Shown here: one piece after another, positions 57,501-64,000 of the stretch
Numbering within the stretch: the stretch's first letter is position 1
How the letters are laid out: each line of letters starts with the position of its first letter
Assembly: GCF_002775205.1 (NCBI RefSeq)
Contig: NC_036451.1
Location: 24,299,139 to 24,363,138 of the forward strand
Source of the DNA: Xiphophorus maculatus
Taxonomy: Eukaryota; Chordata; Actinopteri; Cyprinodontiformes; Poeciliidae
DNA length: 64,000 nucleotides
Direction of reading: 5' to 3'
Notes under the pieces: generated by a model
The model's input: only the letters and a program-made list of their open reading frames with translations
What the model was told of the DNA's origin: nothing
The model's database searches: none
Translations under genes and position numbers: made by a program

Positions 57501-60500
57501 AACATTCTGGACTGCTGCACTATATCTCTGGAATGTCAAGAACAAACCCAACCTGTTGAATTCCCCAAAAATATGTGAAATGCTAAGGCAGTTCATTGAA
57601 TTTGAAGCCCTGATTGTTTTTGACAAGCCCAACTCATTCATCGCGGAGTGTGATTCAGCACCGCTCCTTGATACGTTTATTGGAACATCAGACATTTTTA
57701 TGAGAGTACGCCCTCTTTCGTAATGTCCTTCCTTTTTTTTTTCTTTTTTTTTGGAGAGAGAGAGGGAGAGAGTGGCTGACTAACACGGTGCCTTCTTCTA
57801 ATTTGAATCAGCAGCATGTGTCTGAGCGCCGACGGCATCGTGCCTGAAAACCATTTTGTTGACAGAGAAAAGAAAGCGGAAGTGAGATCCAGTGCAGTAG
57901 GTTTCTGGGAGAGGGAAGCTGAAGCGTGCGTCTCCTGAGGAATGCAGAGCGTCTCGGCTACTCTCGCTTTGCAGTCCCGTCATTGTTTGCATACCTTGCC
58001 AGTTACCAGGCCTCACGCTCCGACTACAAGGATCTCTGTGATTGATGGTGATCAGCTACTGGTTTTAATGCCATCATCCAACATGCTCACTGGTGGAAAT
58101 GTTATGTGTACTGCTAGTTGTTGTAAACTGTGATTAAATAGAAACGTTTCTTTTTGTAGCTAGCATTCTGAACAAGCTTCAAAATGTTTTTATTGAAGAG
58201 TTCACGGTTTTTCATGCTTTTTAATGGATAGGAAAAGCTTAAACTGATTTCACCTCGAAGCAATCATTTGTTGTTCAATTTGATTTTAGTTATGTTAAAT
58301 TTGATAGCATCTGAATGTATCTAAGCTTCTGAGGTGCCTTTCATTTGCTCTCTGAAATAGGAAATCCAGAATGTGAAGAAAATAATCAAATGATTGAAAG
58401 TCTGCCACCAATCCTGACCCCATAATCCAATATGACAAGAAAATCTAAAAAAAACAAAAGCACAACAGTTTTATTTTCACTTCTGACCATTTTGAGCTCA
58501 TTGAATCAATTGTCAGTTATTGTGCTGTTCAAATTACATTTATGATTGTATTTTTGATCTTTAAATGCAGAGAACATTCAGCTTCTGTTTGTAGTAGTGG
58601 CTGGCTCATCAATAAGCACAACAATCTCATTAATTACTTCTACCAGCAATTTTATTATACATGCCTTTTCAATGGGCATACTTTACGTTTTGTGTCCCAA
58701 AAACGTAAATATGGATTTTTTTCTACTACAATTTCCTATGGTAGAGCCAGTAAAATTGTTGCTGAAACAGGTTCAACCTGTGGTTGAATGTTGACTTTTT
58801 TTTTTTTATCTCTTTCATTAACTGACTAAACTCTATTTACATAATAAATGAGGCGAAAAACCCTGCAGGATGCGAACAGGAAAAAATTACATAATTAGTT
58901 GGGAAAATACATGTTTTGATACTTCTCTGCTGCTTTGCTCGTCGTTATGCCAGAATCCTTAGTTTTTAAGGGCTCAAATAATGCTTCTCTGTTCACTAAA
59001 AATAAAATAAAAAGCAGCTATTGCCATATGTGAAGCAAAGTGCAAGATATTTAATGTCATGGCTAAATGTTCTCTCTTTTGTAACCAATTTATTCCAGGA
59101 TTACGAAACCGCTAACGTTTGCCGACTGTGTTGGAGATGAGCTGCCTCTGGGGTGGGAGGAGGTTTACGACCAACAAGTGGGAGTTTACTACATCGACCA
59201 CATCAACAGTGAGTAAATCTCTTTGGTCTCCAGTTCCTATTGTAGTTGTGCAGAGGATGGTGAGAGGAGCTGGAAGCGTCACTGGAGTTCCTCTACCCAC
59301 GGTACAGGATCTGTTTCAAAAAGGCTGCCGGAAATATGCTTTATTCACCAGCTGTGTTCCCATTACAAATGTGTACAAAACTTTGTCGATATTCAACTCA
59401 TGTCAACAAAACACAATTTCTGAGTTGCGGTGTTTCCATTAAGTAAATTTGTTCAAACAATAAGTCACTAAAAAACATGCTGTCACCATCCTACCACTTC
59501 CTGTCATCTTCGTCATTTCCGCCAGTAGTAATATCCGGTTGTTAATCACATGTGATGCAAAAAAGTGTTTTCATTGTAGTTTTGCGACATGCACAATTTC
59601 TATTCACCTCATCCTAGAGCCAAAAACATTTTGCCATTTTATTTTCTAAATTGCCATGTTTCCATTAAGTGAATTTCATTTCATAATTCCAATTTGTGTG
59701 TTTATCTGGTCAGTGGAAACTCAGCTACTGTCAGAGAATCCTCATACCAGCTGCATGAACTTTTTCTGGCAAAGCAGAACTTTAGCATACAGAGCTAATG
59801 TTTTTCTCTTTTCTATAATCAGTCCTATAAATATTTTTGTTCTAAATGCCCAAGAGACACCGTTTAGGTTTGCCATTTTAGTACACAATTAAATTATTTG
59901 ATTTGAATGATCAAATTTCACAAGAAAAAAAATTTATTTTGAAGCATTTCTTAACTTTAAAACACAGTAATCCTACCTCGATTATTGCTGATGAATCAAG
60001 TTTGTTTCTTTTTGTCAGAAACCACCCAGATTGAGAACCCGCGGACACAATGGCGGCAGGAGCAGGAGCGCATGTTGAAGGAGTACCTGGTGGTGGCCCA
60101 GGAGGCCCTCACCGCCAAGAAGGAGATGTACCTGATCAAGCAGCAGCGACTGGAGCTGGCTCAGCAGGAAATGCTGCGATTGGACGAGCTTTCTGGAGAC
60201 ACCCACTCCATCACCAGCAGTAAGGATCGTCAAGGTTATGCAAGACGGGACGGAGGGGAGAGAAAAGAATATATCCCATGTAAACAAACAACGACGTTTA
60301 TCATTTTTGATTTATCATCACAATAAATTTCAGTCGTCAATTTCGGTAAATAAAAAACCAAAACTGACAGTATTATCTGAAATGTTGTTTTTGCTACTTT
60401 CTCCACAGCATCAGTAAATGTCAGTAAATTTGAAAAAGCAGGTACTGTGTGCAGTTCAGTGACATAAATCACACTTCTTTTAGTAAAATGGGGTCCTGAG

Positions 60501-63263
60501 CAGTAGCCTGTTTCAAATGGGAATGTTTTTCAAGAACTATTTGTGTTCACAGTAGAGGTGGGGGAGAAGGATTTAGAATTTTATTATGATATTTTATGGC
60601 ACTTTTACAGTCTTTACTGTGACAACAGTAAATACCATAATTTAAAAAAAAGCAAACTATTTTTTACTTGTATCTGGTGATGGTGATTCACTGCTGGGGG
60701 AGATCTAAATCTATAGAAATTCTTCCAAAGCACAATTTTTTTTTTTCCTCACTCCACCCTCTTGTTTTAGCACCTCCACCCAGTTCGCCCTCTGACCCCC
60801 TCACACAACGCTTTCATGGGGGCTCAGCTCCCAGGAAATATGAGGGCGAAGCCTCAAACCCATAACCACTATCCCTCTCTTTCTCCTTTTGTCTGCAGCT
60901 TTTTCCGGCTCGTCTGCAACTTCGAAATACGACCCTGATCAAATCAAAATGGAAATAGCCTGCAAACGAGAGCGGGTGAGTTGCTATCGATGGAGAACAA
61001 TGGGATGTGGTGAGGGGTGCTTCGGGGGCCCCGGGGTGTGGCCCCTACAGGATACCATGGCTCTGGCCGGGGGCCTCAGGAGGACGACGGTGAGGTCATC
61101 ATCAAAGAGTTAGGCAAAGGAGAGGCCCAGGACTCGCAGGGCAAGGTTGGATGTTACTCTGAGATCAATGGCACGGGTCGGGGTATTTCCTGGCTCGGGG
61201 TCATTTTAAAGCAACGAGTTATGCTGCAAAAAAAATGAGTGGGGGGGAAGGAGTGTCGCTGTGTAAATCCATCTGCTCAAGCAAACTAGAGCCGTGTTAA
61301 AACACGTCCAGATGATGACAAAATCCCAGATTTAAAGCTGCATAAGAACTGATTATTATTCCAAAGCCATTCTTCAGCAGGGTGGGGTCAGATGTTCAGG
61401 TTTGACTAATTTAGGTTTTTAGTTGGTTACATTTTTATCAGAGATGCATTGATCAATCACTCAAAGATCAGAATTGACCAATTTTCTCTTCATCTGCTCT
61501 GATTGGCGGTCAATAAATGAGATAAAATGCCTCGAAACCAAGAACTCCCACTTATCCAGGGCAATAAATGCCAGTAACAAACTACACACAGACAGAAACG
61601 GGTTAGTAATCTGTCCTGTGTTGCATAAATTTACATTCAATTCAGTTCAAACATACTGTATTGATCCCAAAGGGAAATTAAAGGCTGCTGTAATTCTTAT
61701 TCATTCAATTTTCTTCAAAGAGTTATTGTAGATGGTGATGGCTGTGGGCAGGAAGGATCTCCTGTAGCAGTCTGTATCACAGTGAGTCTGAAGAAGCCAC
61801 TGACTGAAGACACTGTTTATCTATAATTTTTGCTTTTGCGATGTTAATTAGTTGTAAATTGCCCTGTTGCTATGGCTACACATCATAAAAGATGAGGAAA
61901 GTGTAAAAAGTATTGACAAAAATCAACCCGGCTGCTCAGCATCCAAAGCAGAAAGAAACAGCAGTCCAGAAAAAGAAAATTTCAATATCGAAGAAAGTAA
62001 ACGATCCGTTCCAATGTGCTGCCAGCCTTGGTGACGCAAATCTGGATCTTCCATTTGATTCATAAACAACCTGAAACGCGTTTCTTCTCCTTTATGTGTT
62101 TTCTTTTAAGTTTGTTCAAAACTTAAAATGGACCAGTTTGAGACCAGGAAAGAGGGAAATTACTATTATCTGATTGATGCAGCTCTATATTCTACAATAA
62201 ACTGTTTATTGAAACATTATCTGCTTGTTAATGTGGGAGAGCGTTACTTTAACCATATTGTTTTGCCTACCTGTGGCAGTATTGATGCTGTTTGATCGCA
62301 TTACGCATTTTAGACTGAAAATGAACTTTTAGTGATTTAGTGGTAATGCTGCGCTCCACAGAGCTGGAGATTCCTCTGGTCACACTTTCTCTACCGTCTC
62401 ACGACTTTTAGAAACGCGGTGATGGAAAAAGTGTCATTTCATCCTTTGCTAAGAAAATACGGTCAAAAAGTCATGTCTGATTCCACAGTCAGGATGTTTT
62501 CAGGGTTACATCAAATATGTTGATCAAAGTTCCTGTTACTATGAATCAAACTCAACTCTTAACATGTGGATTTTATTCTTGATTTAAGTAAGTCGGTGTT
62601 TTGGCAGTTTTTCAGTTTTCTGGAAGTTTTTTTTCCAGATTAGTGGCGAATAGAAAACCAGAAGACCTGAGAGGTCTGGAAGGTTGATGGAACAGAAGAT
62701 CTTTAATGTATGTTGGTGTTAAGCCGTTCAGTGATTTATAAACTACAACAAATGTGTTTTAATGTCTGTTCTCTGAGCAAGGACTGTAAAACTGGATAGA
62801 TGTTTTCTCACTTCCTGGTTTGAGTGAGAACCCGATTGAAATAGAACAAACTTAGAAGTGCTTTTCCAGTTTTTATTTTGAGTTTCTCTTGCAATGCTGA
62901 GAGGAGCTAAATAATTTTATTAATCCGATTGAATTTCAAGACTCTTAAAGCCGCGGCACGTTTGTCGGCCGCCGCTGATTGGGGTCAAGATTTCCACGCT
63001 TCAGTCCAAAACCTCTTCAAGAGAGAAGGTCTTAGGGTGTGTGTGTGTGTGTGTGTGTGTGCCTCTGTACAAACAGTCGAGCATTCCTCCGTGCCAGTAG
63101 TCATGATTTGGCAGTTTTTGTCCGTGGCGGTGAGAGGAGTCCGTTGTTCACCATGGTAACCCAGCGCTTGCTTGTGTCCGCAGCTCTCCAGACTGAAGCA
63201 GGAGCTGGCCCAGGTGAAGCAGGAGCTGCAGTATAAGGAAATGGGAGTGGAGACCCTGCAGGA
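44046..63263 (+). CDS. wwc3: WW and C2 domain protein WWC3 (KIBRA family), first five coding exons
   Basis: WWC proteins are apical cortical scaffolds that activate the Hippo pathway through LATS kinases and NF2. Five exons (614 nt, about 204 residues) join in frame; the C2 and later regions lie beyond the window. WW1 spans residues 15-48 (LPLPAGW21, VFYIDHNT, S42-W43, P46). WW2 spans 63-94 (ELPLGW68, [13 protein letters not shown]90, P93), with isoleucine in place of the second tryptophan, as is usual in this family. A coiled coil follows (about 95-150), then KYDPDQIK and a second coiled coil ([20 protein letters not shown]). [20 protein letters not shown], the KYDPxQIK segment and [10 protein letters not shown] fit WWC3 better than WWC1 or WWC2, and the neighbours agree. 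The start MPW.SGG also matches WWC3. Intron 1 is 14.9 kb. Confidence 0.93.
44461..44485. repeat. (GT)n microsatellite
   Basis: Twelve GT units in wwc3 intron 1. Confidence 0.95.
44983..45023. repeat. (CAG)n(TAG)n trinucleotide repeat
   Basis: Five CAG-type units run into about nine TAG units on the plus strand. It lies in an intron, so it is not coding. Confidence 0.9.
45549..45580. repeat. Poly(T) tract of 32 nt
   Basis: An uninterrupted T run in wwc3 intron 1. Confidence 0.95.
46250..46460. repeat. Dispersed repeat fragment
   Basis: Contains ATCTCATCTGACCACAGCAC and CGAGCTCTCCTACCTGAGCC, phrases that I associate with non-coding dispersed repeats of fish. The family is not identified. Confidence 0.35.
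47617..48010. mobile_element. Probable MITE of the GATAT/TCACG type
   Basis: The left part (TGTATCACGGTGTATTGGTC ... TTATTGATCAGT) resembles the sequence at 53455-53560. The right part ends in ATCTCGATATATTGATTTAT. The centre carries GTTGCTAGGTAAC, itself an X-box-like palindrome. The boundaries are approximate. Confidence 0.4.
50140..50164. repeat. (GT)n microsatellite
   Basis: Twelve GT units. Confidence 0.95.
51431..52041. mobile_element. hAT-type MITE, 611 bp, with near-perfect 8-bp target duplication
   Basis: Ends CAGGGGTGTCAAACTCA and TGAGTTTGACACATATG are inverted repeats. They are flanked by tactaagg (51423-51430) and gactaagg (52042-52049), an 8-bp direct repeat with one mismatch. 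Subterminal GGGCC motifs (GGGCCGG near 51488; GGGCCAGATTTGGCCC near 52001) are typical of this widespread family. Confidence 0.75.
53455..53560. repeat. Fragment related to the 47617 repeat
   Basis: GACTGGGTGATATGGTTGG followed by TTTCACGATGTATCATGTC and TAACTATTGATTAG is one end of a common fish MITE family. Confidence 0.45.
55000..55340. promoter_or_regulatory. Candidate internal regulatory block with a CRE site
   Basis: A GC-richer, largely non-repetitive stretch (55036-55320) in wwc3 intron 1 is interrupted by a 23-nt T run (55225-55247). It contains the palindromic CRE consensus TGACGTCA at 55313-55320. It could be an enhancer or alternative promoter; no transcript start or first exon can be shown. 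Confidence 0.25.
59099..59208 (+). CDS. wwc3: wwc3 coding exon 2 (WW domain 2, first part)
   Basis: Acceptor tttattccag, donor gtgagt. It encodes [20 protein letters not shown] and [10 protein letters not shown], the start of the second WW domain. One base completes the arginine of exon 1, and the last base starts the lysine completed by exon 3. Confidence 0.95.
60019..60219 (+). CDS. wwc3: wwc3 coding exon 3 (end of WW2 and coiled coil)
   Basis: Acceptor ctttttgtcag, donor gtaagg. It encodes [20 protein letters not shown] and [20 protein letters not shown], then [14 protein letters not shown]. The heptad-like Leu/Gln/Glu content indicates the coiled coil that follows the WW domains in KIBRA-family proteins. 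Confidence 0.95.
60899..60975 (+). CDS. wwc3: wwc3 coding exon 4
   Basis: Acceptor ttgtctgcag, donor gtgagt. It encodes [20 protein letters not shown] and CKRER, matching the conserved FSG...TKYDP segment of the WWC family. Confidence 0.92.
61635..61825. mobile_element. Retroelement-like fragment in a wwc3 intron
   Basis: ATTGATCCCAAAGGGAAATT followed by GGCTGTGGGCAGGAAGGATC and GTCTGAAGAAGCCACTGACT resembles the 3' region of a common fish non-LTR element. The family is not certain. Confidence 0.5.
63037..63060. repeat. (GT)n microsatellite
   Basis: Twelve GT units 124 nt upstream of wwc3 exon 5. Confidence 0.95.
63184..63263 (+). CDS. wwc3: wwc3 coding exon 5 (coiled coil)
   Basis: Acceptor gtgtccgcag, donor gtgagt. 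It encodes [20 protein letters not shown] and GVETLQ, a coiled coil nearly identical to the human WWC3 segment. Two bases carry over to an exon beyond the window. Confidence 0.93.
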
Positions 63264-64000
63264 GTGAGTGTTTCTCTGCTGCTGTGTGTGTGTTTGTTCC
63301 CGGTCCACCCTTCCTCCCACAGCCAACCTTCTTCTTCCTACACTTGGCCCGGCTGCTCCCCACCCAGTGGCCTCTTCCCTCTTTTATTCCCTCTGTTTGG
63401 TCTTGTCCACAAAGTTCAGCTTCATCCCTGTCTGTGTTTCTGTCTCCTCTTCTTATCCAAATGACTACAGTTTTTTTTTTAAGGTTTAAAGTGGCCCTTT
63501 GACATATAAAACACCCTTTAAAGTAGTTCCAATGACTGAAAGGAGGAAGGTTCTTTCATAAGATCTATGAACTTGATTCTATTGTTTACTTTCTTTTAAT
63601 GTTTTGCTTTCAGACTCTGACACATGCACGCACACAAACCATCTCTCTGTGCTGGGAAGATTTCTGAGCCATTCCAAATTTCATGTTAGAAATAGAAGCT
63701 CCACCTCGCTGAGCGAGAGGGGAAAAGAGAGCTTTTGAGAAAAGCCAAATGGAGGGATTTTTTTTCTCTCTCTCTCTTTTTGATGGAAAAGGCGACTCCA
63801 CCTCAGGAAGAGGATGCACCAGTGGAGTGCAGGGAGCCAAGGCTCAGCCTGGAGAGAGGAAGTTGTTCCACGGAGGGGATGGGAGCGGGGCGTGAGACGC
63901 GAAGAGGGAGGGGGCCTCTAAAGCGGTTTTCAAAAACACAGATATCTGGCTGCAAATTCCTCTGCACTTCCTGAGTCCTGGCAAAGAAGTTCCTTATCTC
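63264..64000 (+). other. wwc3 intron, incomplete
   Basis: The donor gtgagt at 63264 opens an intron that runs to the window end. It is pyrimidine-rich in places; I see no further wwc3 exon. Confidence 0.7.

Larger units (their letters stand above)
44192..59098 (+). other. wwc3 intron 1 (14.9 kb)
   Basis: No coding exon is supported. The interval holds microsatellites, poly(T) runs, several dispersed repeats, a hAT-type element (51431-52041) and a GC-richer block near 55000-55340. Much of the remainder is unremarkable AT-rich sequence. Confidence 0.8.

Noticed and set aside
57478..57723. 81-codon plus-strand frame in wwc3 intron 1
   Set aside because: No recognised domain, no splice-site context and ordinary AT-rich composition.
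44046..63263. Identity as WWC1 (KIBRA) or WWC2
   Set aside because: The start [34 protein letters not shown] and [10 protein letters not shown] fit WWC3 best, and linkage to shroom2 and cldn34 agrees.
1..64000. CRISPR arrays, operons, bacterial-type elements, tRNA or rRNA genes
   Set aside because: The window is vertebrate nuclear DNA. I saw no spaced direct-repeat array and recognised no tRNA or rRNA, although a dedicated scan (tRNAscan-SE, Infernal) was not possible.

Overview
The window is animal nuclear DNA, almost certainly from a teleost fish. The genes have GT-AG introns, the coding exons are GC-rich in an AT-rich background, and there are many short non-autonomous DNA transposons and microsatellites of fish type. 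Three gene families place it in a known vertebrate synteny block: on human Xp22.2 the order is SHROOM2 - CLDN34 - WWC3, and the same order appears here. Gene identities rest on remembered family sequences, not on a database search.

Layout. Positions 1-11759 are intron of shroom2; its PDZ exons must lie upstream of the window. A Harbinger-type transposon with a LINE fragment inside sits at 2295-4154. Nine shroom2 exons (+ strand) run from 11760 to the stop codon at 30669, including a 2.37-kb exon (15243-17610) and the ASD2 exons (26269-30669). The introns hold several transposons, among them a hAT element with a clear 8-bp target duplication (19960-21587) and a transposon nested in another (23993-24942). 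A single-exon cldn34 (+) lies at 33572-34300. A 6.4-kb spacer follows with TTAA-flanked elements, microsatellites and an unexplained GC-rich minus-strand open frame (36184-36513). A second single-exon claudin, of claudin-22/24 type (- strand), lies at 40742-41398. It is divergent from wwc3 (+), whose first coding exon (44046-44191) is preceded by a CpG-rich region. After a 14.9-kb first intron, wwc3 exons 2-5 follow at 59099-63263 and the gene continues past the window.

Functionally the block concerns the epithelial apical junction. SHROOM2 recruits Rho kinase to cortical actin, claudins form tight-junction strands, and the WWC/KIBRA family scaffolds the Hippo pathway at the apical cortex. 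The sequence shows physical linkage only; co-regulation is inference.

I found no previously undescribed system that I can defend. The points most worth checking are a frame-neutral shroom2 exon that seems absent from the human protein, a claudin-22/24-type gene next to wwc3 instead of wwc2, the open frame at 36184-36513, and the transposon nests.
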